Notes under the pieces: generated by a model
Database searches by the model: none
The model's input: only the letters and a program-made list of their open reading frames with translations
Told to the model about the DNA's origin: nothing
Assembly (NCBI GenBank): GCA_045430305.1
Contig: JAILXW010000001.1
Coordinates: forward strand, 1-64,000
Reading direction: 5' to 3'
DNA length: 64,000 nt
Origin: Agarilytica sp045430305
Lineage (GTDB): Bacteria > Pseudomonadota > Gammaproteobacteria > Pseudomonadales > Cellvibrionaceae
Part shown: piece after piece, positions 52,467-61,188 of the stretch
Numbering within the stretch: position 1 is the stretch's first letter
How the letters are laid out: each line of letters begins with the position of its first letter
Position numbers and translations under genes: made by a program

Positions 52467-53636
52467 GTGCCTGAGTTTGATTGTACATCGTTAACCATTG
52501 GGTTCCTTGTAAATCCGCTCGCCGGAGCGGGTGGCCCTGCAGGCCACAAAGGCAGTGATTTAGCGCAAACAAAAGAATTGCTAAGCCAGGGCGAAATCGA
52601 TGCGCGTTCGCCTGGTCGTGCACAGCAGTTTCTTTCTGCACTAGAAAGCAATACGCAATGTGATTTTCTGGTAGCGCCAAAATACATGGGGGCAGACTAT
52701 TTTTCTGAGGCGCAACAATCGAGCATTCAGGTTTTATCGTTTGATTTACCCGAAAGCACAAATGCAACGACCAGCCAAGACATTGTTCGCGAGATGTTGT
52801 CGAACAATATCGACATGCTGGTATTTGTTGGTGGTGACGGTACTGCTCGTGATGTTTGTTCGGTCGTTAATACATCTGTTCCTGTGTTGGGGGTGCCTTC
52901 CGGAGTAAAAATGCATTCGGGAGTGTTTGCCATTACGCCAGATGCAGCGGCTAAGGTTCTGGCGGAAATTGCAAACGGTCAGCTTGTTAGCTTAAGTGAG
53001 CAAGACGTGCGAGATATTGATGAAGAAGCTCTGCAGCACGCTCAAGTCAAAAGCCGTTACTTTGGTTCTATGTTAGTGCCAGAAGAAATTCGCTACATGC
53101 AATCGGTAAAAGCTGGTGGTATAGAGGTTGATGAGTTAGTTCTGCAAGATATCGCAGCTGAAATTGAAGAGCGCATTGACGAAGAAGACCAGGAAAATAC
53201 CCTTTATATTTTTGCTACCGGTTCTACAACGCACTTTATTGAAGAGAGCTTGGCTTGCGAGGCGAGTTTACTCGGCGTTGATGTTATCAAAAATCGAAAA
53301 GTGCAGGCGCTTGATGTAAGCGCGAAAGAATTAGAAACGATCGTTGAAGCCCATCACGGGAAAGTCGTGATTGTACTCACTGCAATCGGTGGGCAAGGGC
53401 ATATACTGGGGCGTGGCAATCAGCAGCTCAGCCCTAAAGTACTAAAACGCGTAGGTCGCGACAATTTATGGCTTGTTATTACCAAAACAAAATTGGAAAC
53501 ATTAGATGCGAGGCCTCTACTAATAGATTCTAATGACCCCGAACTCGATAAGGCATGGCAAGGCTTAATTCCTGTGATTACAGGTTACCATGATCAAGTG
53601 CTTTATCGATTAGCATGTGATGCGGGCGATGATTAA
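52467..53636 (+). CDS. ATP-NAD kinase family protein
   Basis: A 389-residue protein: IGFLVNPLAGAGGPAGHKGSD, the kinase signature FVGGDGTARDVCSV, then VLGVPSGVKMHSGVFAITP and GSTTHFIEESL. This is the 'ATP-NAD kinase family' group that is longer than NadK and more like AcoX/diacylglycerol-kinase-type folds; the true substrate is not known. GTG start with GGGAGC upstream. It lies 42 bp after pdxB and overlaps the methyltransferase gene. Not the housekeeping NadK. Confidence 0.88.
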   Translation: MPEFDCTSLTIGFLVNPLAGAGGPAGHKGSDLAQTKELLSQGEIDARSPGRAQQFLSALESNTQCDFLVAPKYMGADYFSEAQQSSIQVLSFDLPESTNATTSQDIVREMLSNNIDMLVFVGGDGTARDVCSVVNTSVPVLGVPSGVKMHSGVFAITPDAAAKVLAEIANGQLVSLSEQDVRDIDEEALQHAQVKSRYFGSMLVPEEIRYMQSVKAGGIEVDELVLQDIAAEIEERIDEEDQENTLYIFATGSTTHFIEESLACEASLLGVDVIKNRKVQALDVSAKELETIVEAHHGKVVIVLTAIGGQGHILGRGNQQLSPKVLKRVGRDNLWLVITKTKLETLDARPLLIDSNDPELDKAWQGLIPVITGYHDQVLYRLACDAGDD

Positions 53637-54591
53637 AATGATAGACGCCCCAGATTTTTCTCTCGTATTTTCACAAATCGAAAATAAACTTGCCGCCACT
53701 AAAGCGGAATCGAGTCGTCGTGTGTTTCACGGGCGGGGCAAGTGTTTCGACGGTTTAGACTGGCTTAATGTCGATTATTTTGCCCCCGTACTTTTGTTTA
53801 CTCTATATCGCCCTTCGGGTGAATCCACGTTGCAAGAAGCCTGGGTGAATACACTTCAAGATAAGATTAGTGCGTATTTTGAAGGTGTGAAAACAAAATT
53901 TAATATTGAGGCGGTTATACTGCAGCGCCGTGACCTGCCAGAATCGCCTATTGTTACTGTGCAGGGGGGGATCCCTCAGCAGGTAGTTGCACGGCGAAAC
54001 GGCTTGCGTTTTTTGCTCAATTTTCAACAACAAAATATAGGCTATTTTCTCGATATTGAACCCGCACGCGCTTGGGTAGAGAATCACGCAGAAAATAAGC
54101 GCGTATTGAACTTGTTTGCCTACACTTGTGCCTTTTCTGTAGTGGCTGCAGCGGCAGGTGCAAGCAAGGTGGTGAATATTGATATGAGTGGCCGTTCGTT
54201 GGAGCGCGGCCGAAATAACCACAAGATGAATGAGATCTCGTGCGAAAGTGTAAAATTCTTTGCGCATGATATTTTTAAATCTTGGGGAAAACTAAAAAAG
54301 CATGGGCCTTACGATGTTGTCATACTCGATCCGCCCAGTTTTCAAAAGGGCAGTTTTATCGCAGAAAAAGATTATGCGAAATCTGTTCGGCGAAGCGCTG
54401 CGCTGCTAGCGCCGCAAGGCCAGTTGTTAGCGTGTTTGAATGCGCCAGAAATCGAAGTGGAAACATTGAGGCAGTGGATTGAAAGTGCTGCGCCAGATTT
54501 AGTTTTTGAAGAACGTTTACTTGCCAATCAAGACTTCCCTGAATCAGAAGTGGGGCGTGAACTTAAACTGCTTGTGTATCGCCTTAAATAG
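53629..54591 (+). CDS. SAM-dependent methyltransferase, RlmK/RlmI-like
   Basis: A 320-residue Rossmann methyltransferase: substrate strand PIVTVQGGIPQQVVARRNGLRF, LDIEPARAW, motif I VLNLFAYTCAFSVVAAAAGASKVVNIDMSGRSLERGR and motif IV VILDPPSFQKG. This matches the C-terminal domain of RlmK/RlmI (PF10672), which methylates 23S rRNA; the PUA domain of RlmI is absent. Several Met/Val starts lie close together (53617, 53620, 53629, 53638); 53629 is a compromise, overlapping the upstream stop. Substrate uncertain. Confidence 0.85.
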   Translation: MIKMIDAPDFSLVFSQIENKLAATKAESSRRVFHGRGKCFDGLDWLNVDYFAPVLLFTLYRPSGESTLQEAWVNTLQDKISAYFEGVKTKFNIEAVILQRRDLPESPIVTVQGGIPQQVVARRNGLRFLLNFQQQNIGYFLDIEPARAWVENHAENKRVLNLFAYTCAFSVVAAAAGASKVVNIDMSGRSLERGRNNHKMNEISCESVKFFAHDIFKSWGKLKKHGPYDVVILDPPSFQKGSFIAEKDYAKSVRRSAALLAPQGQLLACLNAPEIEVETLRQWIESAAPDLVFEERLLANQDFPESEVGRELKLLVYRLK

Positions 54592-54618
54592 TTCGAGCAA
54601 GGCGGTCATAAATGAGCG

Positions 54619-56655
54619 CTAGGAATAGTAGTTTTCTAAGGAATATAGGGGCATGGGCTTCGCAATAGCATTGCCTTGGGCGTAACCCACTTCCATTTTT
54701 TTGAGTAAGTTTATTACGCTGGCTGTTTCGGCATATTCCGCGATAATGTCAACGCCCATTTCTTTACCTAGCAAATTCATGGACGAGACCATAGCCCGGT
54801 CAAACTGGTCTGTTTCAATATCTTTTACAAAGGAACCATCGATTTTTATAAAATCCACGCGTAATTCTTTAAGGTAATTGAAAGAGGAAAAGCCCGTGCC
54901 AAAGTCATCTACCGCTAGTTTACAACCTAAGTGTTTTAATTCGCTTAAAAACTCTTTTGCTTCATTTAGATTTTGAATAGCGCTAGATTCAGTGATTTCA
55001 AAGCAGATCTTTTCACGTGGAAACATGTAGCTTTGCACCACTTGTAATATTGCGCTGCGTATTCGAGGGTTGGCTATGGATTGGCTGGTCAAGTTAATCG
55101 AGCAGCAATTTAGTTTTTCTGTATGAGCTTCGTGTTTGTCTAAAAAATCTAGTGCAGTTGTTAATACCCAAAGATCAAGCTGTTCGGAAAAACCGAAACG
55201 TTCGACCGCTGGTATAAATTCGCCAGGCAGTACGTGGTTGCCATTCTCATCTACGTGACGCACCAGAAATTCATAGTGAATGTGATCTTCACTGTCATCA
55301 TCTAGCCGTGTAATGGGCTGAAAATATAACTCAAAGGCGCCGCTTTGAATGGCTTTTTGTAAGCGGCTTACCCACATTAGTTCTTTGCTATGTGTCGTAC
55401 TCTCGACCGCTTCGGCAAACATAACAACACGGTTTTTGCCGTTTTTCTTTGCTGTATAGCAGGCTGAATCTGCTGCGCCAATGACGTCCACCACATTGGC
55501 GAGTGTGTCAGAGCTTAGTGCGACGCCAAGACTAACACTTTGGCGAAAGCTTTTTTCTTCCCAGGCAAAGGTTATATCTTCTACTGCACTACGAATCTGT
55601 TCAGCCATGTTTTTAGCTTGCTCTTCGCTGCAGTTAACCTTAACGACGGCAAACTCATCGCCGCCAACGCGCGCGAAAAAGTTTCGGTTTTCACACGTCT
55701 GCCCAATAGCTGCAACTATTTGTTGAAGGAGACGGTCGCCAGCGGTGTGGCCACAAGTGTCATTGACGACTTTTAGCTGGTCGATATCCAAATAAATAAG
55801 TGCAACACGGCCGCCGCTTTCTTCGCTAAGCGATAATGCTTTAGATAAAAACTTTTCTAGGCCTGCACGGTTGTGCAGCATAGTCAGTTCGTCATATTGA
55901 GAATGAAAGGTAATCAGTTCGGCGAGATTTTTGGCTTCACGAATGTCTTCAATAAGTAAAAGCAAGCCCTTGCGTTTATCGTCTAAATCGATTGTGCGTG
56001 GGCTTATTTTGACCCATAAAGGTTCGCTGTCAATGAGGTTTAATCGCGCCTGAATTTCGAAGCCACGCTTTTTGGTTTTTATTTTTTCGGGGTAGAGTAA
56101 ACGTAGTAAATCGAGATCAGCATCTTCAACAATACTTTGTAAGTTTCGCTGCATTAGTGCTTCGGTGGTTGATTCAACAAAATGTGCGAACGCGGGGTTA
56201 CTGGCGATAATGTTTTGTTGGCCATCAATGACAAGATAATTTGCGGGGCTGTCTTTAAACAACGAGTCAAAAGGCCCGCCGCCAATGGCCGTAAATATAC
56301 TGGTATTCACCGCAGCAGGGGCTTCTTCTGGCTTTTTCTTTGGCTTTTGCGTATTTAGGTGCCGTAATGAAAGCGCAATGGCCGCCAAAATAAATAGCAT
56401 GCTGCAACTGAGACCTATCAGTTCGAATATGGCCAAGTCTACGATGCTTTGTTGATTTCCGCCTGCCACGACGCTGGCGATGAGCGCAATAAAATTGACG
56501 AGTAAACACAGAATAACGCCAACTAGGCCCAGGCGTAGGTGTGGTTTAGCGCTGTTTTTGGTGAGTTTCTTGCGTGCTGAGAGGTATTCGGAAATCAAGA
56601 ATCCGCACACAAAAACAATAAGTAGCTGGCTAACAAGGACGAGTATGAATGTCAT
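54619..56655 (-). CDS. Membrane GGDEF-EAL protein with PAS domain
   Basis: A 678-residue c-di-GMP enzyme. Three membrane segments near the N-terminus (about 2-22, 41-65, 74-96), a PAS-like domain (about 130-245), GGDEF domain (about 255-415; intact VGGDEFAVV) and EAL domain (about 430-675). In the EAL motif the sequence is YEFLVRH, with Phe replacing Ala; the general-base and metal residues DDFGTG and IKIDGSFVKDI remain, and AEYAET replaces AEGVET. It may make and degrade c-di-GMP, or one domain may be sensory; sequence alone cannot tell. MshE and the PilZ protein in this window are candidate receivers. Confidence 0.94.
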   Translation of the reverse strand: MTFILVLVSQLLIVFVCGFLISEYLSARKKLTKNSAKPHLRLGLVGVILCLLVNFIALIASVVAGGNQQSIVDLAIFELIGLSCSMLFILAAIALSLRHLNTQKPKKKPEEAPAAVNTSIFTAIGGGPFDSLFKDSPANYLVIDGQQNIIASNPAFAHFVESTTEALMQRNLQSIVEDADLDLLRLLYPEKIKTKKRGFEIQARLNLIDSEPLWVKISPRTIDLDDKRKGLLLLIEDIREAKNLAELITFHSQYDELTMLHNRAGLEKFLSKALSLSEESGGRVALIYLDIDQLKVVNDTCGHTAGDRLLQQIVAAIGQTCENRNFFARVGGDEFAVVKVNCSEEQAKNMAEQIRSAVEDITFAWEEKSFRQSVSLGVALSSDTLANVVDVIGAADSACYTAKKNGKNRVVMFAEAVESTTHSKELMWVSRLQKAIQSGAFELYFQPITRLDDDSEDHIHYEFLVRHVDENGNHVLPGEFIPAVERFGFSEQLDLWVLTTALDFLDKHEAHTEKLNCCSINLTSQSIANPRIRSAILQVVQSYMFPREKICFEITESSAIQNLNEAKEFLSELKHLGCKLAVDDFGTGFSSFNYLKELRVDFIKIDGSFVKDIETDQFDRAMVSSMNLLGKEMGVDIIAEYAETASVINLLKKMEVGYAQGNAIAKPMPLYSLENYYS

Positions 56656-56751
56656 GGCACTTCTGGCGTAGGGCTTTATAAGGTATGAATTAAAGTGTAG
56701 CAGGCACGGGAATGTAACGGTGGGCCGCGTTAGAACTTAACGAAGATTCGG

Positions 56752-57216
56752 CTAGGTAAAGTCGCGAGATTCCAGCATGTAGCGCAAGACCAGACTCTTG
56801 AGGTCGTCAGAGGTGGCTTCCGTCAGTGCTCGCTTGAGATGATCAATCCGCCGGGTAGGGTGGCAGCGGCCAGGAATTGGCCCTGCAGGCGTGAGAGGTT
56901 CTGCGTTGGGGAAATCGTGGTCGTAACCGGTTAACAAGCTAAATGTTCGGTGGGTTAGGGTGGCATCCTCAACCGCCTCTTGTTTCACCAAGCTTGTAAA
57001 GTGAATGTAGTCTGCGTCTTTGAGCCAAATTAAGGTGCTAAAGCAAGCGTTAAAGCGCGGGTTGTGTAGACCAAATTCGTCTGGCGTATCTGGCCCTGAA
57101 ATATCTTCGACATAGAGCGTCGTTTTTATCGGAAAACGGCGAAATAGCATAAGCAAAGCTTTTGCTGAATCTTTGCAAAAATCATCGATATGTAAATCGC
57201 CAACGGGTTCGGTCAT
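56752..57216 (-). CDS. Protein of unknown function, 154 residues
   Basis: I do not recognise this protein. It has no signal or membrane segment and starts MTEPVGDLHIDDFCKDSAKALLMLFRRFPIKTTLYVEDISGPD. The regular helix-strand pattern at its start (KTTLYVEDISGPDTPDEFGLH) and the clean C-terminal helix (LKRALTEATSDDLKSLVLRYMLE) look like a folded, conserved protein. It lies 60 bp downstream of alaA on the same strand and may be co-transcribed with it. No ribosome-binding site stands out before the ATG. Confidence 0.75.
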   Translation of the reverse strand: MTEPVGDLHIDDFCKDSAKALLMLFRRFPIKTTLYVEDISGPDTPDEFGLHNPRFNACFSTLIWLKDADYIHFTSLVKQEAVEDATLTHRTFSLLTGYDHDFPNAEPLTPAGPIPGRCHPTRRIDHLKRALTEATSDDLKSLVLRYMLESRDFT

Positions 57217-57276
57217 TGCGTCTTAGTGTCTATTGCTTACGTTGTTGTGATTATTGTTGTCACTAATAGCGGCTTG

Positions 57277-58491
57277 TTAACGCCGGTAATCTTGAATGAA
57301 TGTACCGAACTTTTCTAAGGCTTCACTTATGTCTTTTGCTTGTGGCAGGAACACGACGCGGAAATGATCCGGTTCTGGCCAGTTAAATGCAGTGCCTTGC
57401 ACCAAGAGAATTTTATCTTTTAGTAAGAAGTCCAGAATCATTTTCTGATCGTCTTCAATGGCATACATGTTTCGATCTATTTTGGGGAATAGGTAAATGG
57501 CCCCTTTGGGTTTTACGCAGGAAATACCGGGTACTTTATTCAAGGCTTCTATGGCGGCGTCACGTTGTTCTAGTAAGCGGCCACCAGGAAGAATCAGTTC
57601 ATTGATGCTTTGGTAGCCCCCCAGAGCAGATTGCACGGCAAACATCGCGGGTACATTTGCACATAAACGCATGGAAGAAAGCATCTCGATGCCTTCTATG
57701 TAGCCTTTGGCCCGCTCTTTAGGGCCGCTAATCACCGCCCAGCCAGAGCGGAAGCCTGCCAGGCGGTATGATTTAGAGAGGCCGTTAAAGCTGATACACA
57801 GCACATCGGGCGCTAAGCGGCTAATGGGAATGAATTGGGCATCTTCGTAAACAATCTTTGAATAAATCTCGTCGGCGAATATGACCAGATTATTCTGTCG
57901 CGCAATTTCCACTAGCTCTTTCAACACCTCGAGGCTGTATACGGCACCGGTAGGGTTGTTTGGGTTAATAATCAATAATGCGCGCGTACGGGGCGTAATC
58001 TTCGATTTAATATCTTCGATGTCGGGGTTCCAATCGGCCGATTCATCGCAACGGTAATGCACCGGTTTGCCACCACTAAGGTTGGCCGCAGCGGTCCACA
58101 AGGGGTAGTCAGGGGAGGGGATCAACAATTCATCGCCATTGTTTAGCAGCGCTTGGCAGGCCATCACAATCAGTTCGCTGACACCGTTGCCGAGAAAAAT
58201 ATCGTCAATCTCGACGCCTTCAATGCCGAGTCGCTGAGTCTCTTGCATGATGGCTTTGCGTGCAGCAAAAAGGCCCTTAGATTCGGTATAACCCTGAGCA
58301 TTACGCAGGTTGTGGATGACATCTGAGACCAGTTCGTCGGGGGCGTCAAAACCAAACGGCGCTGGGTTGCCGATATTGAGTTTGAGAATCCTGTGGCCTT
58401 CTTCTTCAAGCCGGTGAGCGTGTTCCAATACCGGCCCGCGAATGTCGTAACATACGTCAGCTAATTTTTCTGATTTGTTAATCCGTTGCAT
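57277..58491 (-). CDS. alaA: Alanine transaminase AlaA (pyridoxal-phosphate aminotransferase)
   Basis: A 404-residue class I aminotransferase. It starts MQRINKSEKLADVCYDIRGPVLEHAHRLEEEGHRILKLNIGNPAPFGFDAP, the AlaA start. PLP-binding parts are NPNNPTGAVYS, DEIYSKIVYED and the Schiff-base lysine in NGLSKSYRLAGFRSGW. It makes alanine from pyruvate and glutamate. It is transcribed divergently from msrB; a perfect 11-bp inverted repeat lies between the two starts. Confidence 0.95.
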   Translation of the reverse strand: MQRINKSEKLADVCYDIRGPVLEHAHRLEEEGHRILKLNIGNPAPFGFDAPDELVSDVIHNLRNAQGYTESKGLFAARKAIMQETQRLGIEGVEIDDIFLGNGVSELIVMACQALLNNGDELLIPSPDYPLWTAAANLSGGKPVHYRCDESADWNPDIEDIKSKITPRTRALLIINPNNPTGAVYSLEVLKELVEIARQNNLVIFADEIYSKIVYEDAQFIPISRLAPDVLCISFNGLSKSYRLAGFRSGWAVISGPKERAKGYIEGIEMLSSMRLCANVPAMFAVQSALGGYQSINELILPGGRLLEQRDAAIEALNKVPGISCVKPKGAIYLFPKIDRNMYAIEDDQKMILDFLLKDKILLVQGTAFNWPEPDHFRVVFLPQAKDISEALEKFGTFIQDYRR

Positions 58492-58566
58492 TTTTCGTTC
58501 TGTATTTTCTTTAGTAAAAGTAAAGTAAGCTAGGTTGCGTACTTGTTATCTCTATTTGAGATTGCT

Positions 58567-58597
58567 GCTTTTGCCTAGCCTGAGAGTAGGCAAAAGC
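58567..58597. promoter_or_regulatory. 11-bp perfect inverted repeat between alaA and msrB
   Basis: GCTTTTGCCTA (58567-58577) pairs exactly with TAGGCAAAAGC (58587-58597) around nine bases, in the 187-bp divergent gap. Because both genes read away from it, an operator is more likely than a terminator. The regulator is unknown. Confidence 0.5.
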
Positions 58598-58678
58598 GCC
58601 TAAAATCATTCAGTCATTTTTGATACGCTTATGCTAAGTGTAGCTAAACTGGATCGCGTTCAGTGTGAGGGGGCAATT

Positions 58679-59074
58679 ATGTCAGACGACCAGCCAAAAG
58701 ACGACGCCTTTTGGCGCGAGAAATTATCACCTGAGGAATACCGGATTTGTCGTGAAAAGGGTACCGAGCGTGCTTTTACGGGGCAGTACTGGGATCATAA
58801 GGGGGAAGGCGTATACCGCTGTAAATGTTGCGGTGTCGCGCTTTTTGGTTCGAACAGTAAATTTGACTCCGGTAGCGGTTGGCCGAGCTTTTATGAGGCG
58901 ATAGAAGCATCTGCGGTGGGCGAAAACGAAGATCGCTCTCTGGTGATGCCGCGCACAGAAATCATCTGCGCTAAGTGTGATTCGCATCTTGGTCATGTAT
59001 TTCCAGATGGCCCTGAATCGACGGGTTTGCGGTACTGTGTCAATTCAGGAGCGTTGGATTTTGACCAAAAGTAA
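58679..59074 (+). CDS. msrB: Peptide-methionine (R)-S-oxide reductase MsrB
   Basis: A 131-residue MsrB with all key residues: zinc Cys pairs C48/C51 (CKCC) and C97/C100 (CAKC), and the catalytic Cys120 in RYCVNSGAL. It repairs the R-form of methionine sulfoxide in proteins, with electrons from thioredoxin. ATG 58679 follows GAGGGGG at six bases; the frame stays open to 58631 but without family match. It faces away from alaA; 40 bp beyond lies the DUF1499 gene. Confidence 0.97.
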   Translation: MSDDQPKDDAFWREKLSPEEYRICREKGTERAFTGQYWDHKGEGVYRCKCCGVALFGSNSKFDSGSGWPSFYEAIEASAVGENEDRSLVMPRTEIICAKCDSHLGHVFPDGPESTGLRYCVNSGALDFDQK

Positions 59075-59113
59075 TTGTTTTCAACTACTCATTAATTAAC
59101 GAGTGAAATAGCC

Positions 59114-59845
59114 ATGATATTGATGAAATCTTTCTTTTACACCCAGTGCTTTTTTATTCTGATTATGGTGGTTGGCATATTGGGCCAGCGTTTTGGCGTG
59201 CTGCCTTTAAAGGTGGCCTTAGGTACGTTTGCTATTGCTTTGATGTTGGCGCTTGTGGTGTCAGTGATGGCCCTGGTGTTTTTTATTCTCTCCTTCGTCT
59301 CATTGCCTACGTCGATGCGGTTTCCTGCACTGGCGGCGTTCTCGATGGGTATGTTGCCTGTCCTCAGTATCATAATGATGGCTGGGCCGGGGCTAAAAGT
59401 GCCCCAGATTCATGATATTTCTACGGATTTAGAAAACAATATTGCCTTTAGCAACGCTCAAAGATTGCGTAAGGCGGGTGAAAACTCTCTTGAGCGCCCA
59501 TCAAACAAAGTGCTCGAGTTGCAAGCGGGCTATTACACAGCGTTGGAACCTTTGGTTGTTGTGCAGTCGCCGCCGGAAGCTTATGCGATCGCACTAGAAG
59601 CGGCAAAGTCGTTGTCTTGGACGATAGAGCATGAAGCCCCAGAGGCGGGTACATTCGAAGCCACGGAAAAAACCCGTCTGTTTGCGTTTGTTGATGATGT
59701 TGTGGTGCGAGTCAGTGCGATTGAGCAGGGAAGTGTGATTGATACGCGCTCTGTATCGCGGGTAGGTAAAAGTGATTTAGGGGCAAATGCTAAGCGTATC
59801 GAAGCATTTCAAGCGGCTTATCAGGCTTTGGCTGATAAGCGTTAG
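59114..59845 (+). CDS. DUF1499 membrane protein
   Basis: A 243-residue protein with three N-terminal membrane segments (about 5-25, 33-63, 69-93) and a C-terminal soluble DUF1499 domain: SLSWTIEHEAPEAGTFEATEKTRLFAFVDDVVVRV, then the family end DTRSVSRVGKSDLGANAKRIEAFQAAYQAL. DUF1499 is widespread and has no known reaction. ATG 59114 or ATG 59123 could start it. Its stop codon overlaps that of the convergent next gene by three bases. Confidence 0.88.
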   Translation: MILMKSFFYTQCFFILIMVVGILGQRFGVLPLKVALGTFAIALMLALVVSVMALVFFILSFVSLPTSMRFPALAAFSMGMLPVLSIIMMAGPGLKVPQIHDISTDLENNIAFSNAQRLRKAGENSLERPSNKVLELQAGYYTALEPLVVVQSPPEAYAIALEAAKSLSWTIEHEAPEAGTFEATEKTRLFAFVDDVVVRVSAIEQGSVIDTRSVSRVGKSDLGANAKRIEAFQAAYQALADKR

Positions 59846-60633
59846 TCATAAACATTTTTCTTCTTCCAGACATCACTGGTTTCAGAAAACTTATTCCATT
59901 CATCTTCGATTTCTGCCGCTTCTTCTTGTTCACTACCTGAGAGCGGTGAGAGGTTTTGGTCTTCTGTTAGCTGCTCTTTGAGCTGTTCCAATATCGCATG
60001 TATTTTGCCCTCTCTGTGACGAAGGTGAGATGCGTTAGGGTCACGCTTGAGCAAGTTCGCTGCCAAATCGAAATAGTGATAGGCAAGACGTGCCTTGCCG
60101 GCTTGCTTGGCTTGTGTACCGTTGAGGCAATGTCCGTCTATCGTAACCTGTAATGCTAGGGCTTTTACTTGGTTGCGCAGTAACTGAGCTTGATTACGAG
60201 GAATGGTCTGTTTGGTCTCTAGCTTGTGTATAAACTTATGCAGCTCTTCAAGGCTGGCGCGGGCATCTTTGATTTGTTGCGGGTTTTCTAGCGGCGTGGG
60301 GGTGTGCTTACCTGGCAATCGCTGGGTGTCAGCGAGATGAGTGTTCACAACCTGTAGGTCTTGCATGTGTGTTGGATCACTGGGTTCTATCCGTGACAAC
60401 TGTTCGCAGACATCCGCCAAACTGCGTTGTATGAGTATTTTCAGCTCTTTGTTTAGAAAGCCATCGGGAAAACCATTGTTCATAAATTTAAAGCTGCGTG
60501 CGCGCGATTTAAGGGCGTTAAGCAGCCGCGCTTTATGCTCGCGTTTGGTTTGCACACTCTGTTGAATGAAGGCGTAACTGACGAGAACACCTAGAACAGC
60601 GACAATTGTGAGAATGATGGAAGCAGTGGACAT
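59842..60633 (-). CDS. Membrane-anchored coiled-coil protein of unknown function
   Basis: A 263-residue protein: one N-terminal membrane helix (about 4-24, SIILTIVAVLGVLVSYAF), then charged helices (KREHKARLLNALKSRARSFKFMNNGFPDGFLNKELK) and a helical bundle (about 105-215) ending in an acidic tail. I do not recognise a family. The long helices could form a coiled coil on the cytoplasmic face. The frame is open to a TTG at 60663, but ATG 60633 puts the membrane helix at the start. The 3' end overlaps the DUF1499 gene. Confidence 0.75.
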   Translation of the reverse strand: MSTASIILTIVAVLGVLVSYAFIQQSVQTKREHKARLLNALKSRARSFKFMNNGFPDGFLNKELKILIQRSLADVCEQLSRIEPSDPTHMQDLQVVNTHLADTQRLPGKHTPTPLENPQQIKDARASLEELHKFIHKLETKQTIPRNQAQLLRNQVKALALQVTIDGHCLNGTQAKQAGKARLAYHYFDLAANLLKRDPNASHLRHREGKIHAILEQLKEQLTEDQNLSPLSGSEQEEAAEIEDEWNKFSETSDVWKKKNVYD

Positions 60634-60789
60634 AGTGGTAAGCTCATTCGTTTCTATTGCCAAGGCTAGCTACTTTGGCCCTCGGAAGCAAATTATTGCT
60701 GCAAGTTATTGGCGCTAAGTGTATAAAAACTAAGTGCTTTGTTGAGACGTTGGCAAATAACACCGACTAAAAAAATCTGTTATCAATTG

Positions 60790-60818
60790 TTGACACAGCC
60801 ATCGTCGCTCAATAGAAT
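60790..60818 (+). promoter_or_regulatory. Sigma70 promoter of the tRNA genes
   Basis: TTGACA at 60790-60795 and TAGAAT at 60813-60818, separated by 17 bp: a perfect -35 and a near-consensus -10. A GC-rich discriminator (GCGCCCC) follows, as is usual for stringently controlled stable-RNA promoters. The first tRNA begins 27 bp beyond the -10. Confidence 0.85.
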
Positions 60819-60844
60819 GCGCCCCTCTTTGAGAAGTGCGTCCT

Positions 60845-60920
60845 GTCCCCTTCGTCTAGAGGCCTAGGACACCGCCCTTTCACGGCGGTAACAGGGGTTC
60901 GAATCCCCTAGGGGACGCCA
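60845..60920 (+). tRNA. tRNA-Glu (anticodon TTC)
   Basis: A full 76-base tRNA: acceptor GTCCCCT pairs with AGGGGAC, D arm TCGTCTAGAGGCCTAGGA, anticodon loop CTTTCAC with TTC at 60879-60881, T arm GGGGTTCGAATCCCC and an encoded CCA end. It is the first gene of the short tRNA transcript. Confidence 0.97.
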
Positions 60921-60993
60921 ATCTCAAAAAACCACCTATTCGGTGGCGTTTTGAGATTGAATTCTTAAAGATCTCGAACTCATAATCGAGTTC
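60921..60993 (+). other. Two hairpins in the tRNA spacer
   Basis: AATCTCAAAA (60921-60930) pairs exactly with TTTTGAGATT (60949-60958), with CCACC/GGTGG nested inside. A second hairpin, CGAACTC/GAGTTCG, lies at 60974-60993. They fill most of the 91-bp spacer and may guide RNase processing of the dicistronic precursor. Confidence 0.55.
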
Positions 60994-61011
60994 GGCATCA
61001 TCAGCTCTATT

Positions 61012-61087
61012 GCGGAAATAGCTCAGTTGGTAGAGCACAACCTTGCCAAGGTTGGGGTCGGGAGTTCGAGCCTCCTTTTCCGCTCCA
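61012..61087 (+). tRNA. tRNA-Gly (anticodon GCC)
   Basis: A 76-base tRNA: acceptor GCGGAAA pairs with TTTCCGC, anticodon loop TTGCCAA with GCC at 61045-61047, T arm GGGAGTTCGAGCCTCC, and an encoded CCA end. It is the second gene of the tRNA transcript, with the terminator right after. Confidence 0.97.
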
Positions 61088-61091
61088 AAAC

Positions 61092-61129
61092 AAAAAAGCC
61101 CAATCAGCAATGATTGGGCTTTTTTGTTT
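61092..61129 (+). terminator. Rho-independent terminator of the tRNA transcript
   Basis: AAAAAAGCCCAATCA and TGATTGGGCTTTTTT form a perfect 15-pair stem with a GCAA tetraloop, ending in a T-rich stretch. It starts five bases after the tRNA-Gly CCA. Confidence 0.95.
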
Positions 61130-61188
61130 CTTGCGTCTGCATGTTGTGGGCGCTCCTCCAAGAAAGCCGCGAGCCGGGGGGAGTAGTC

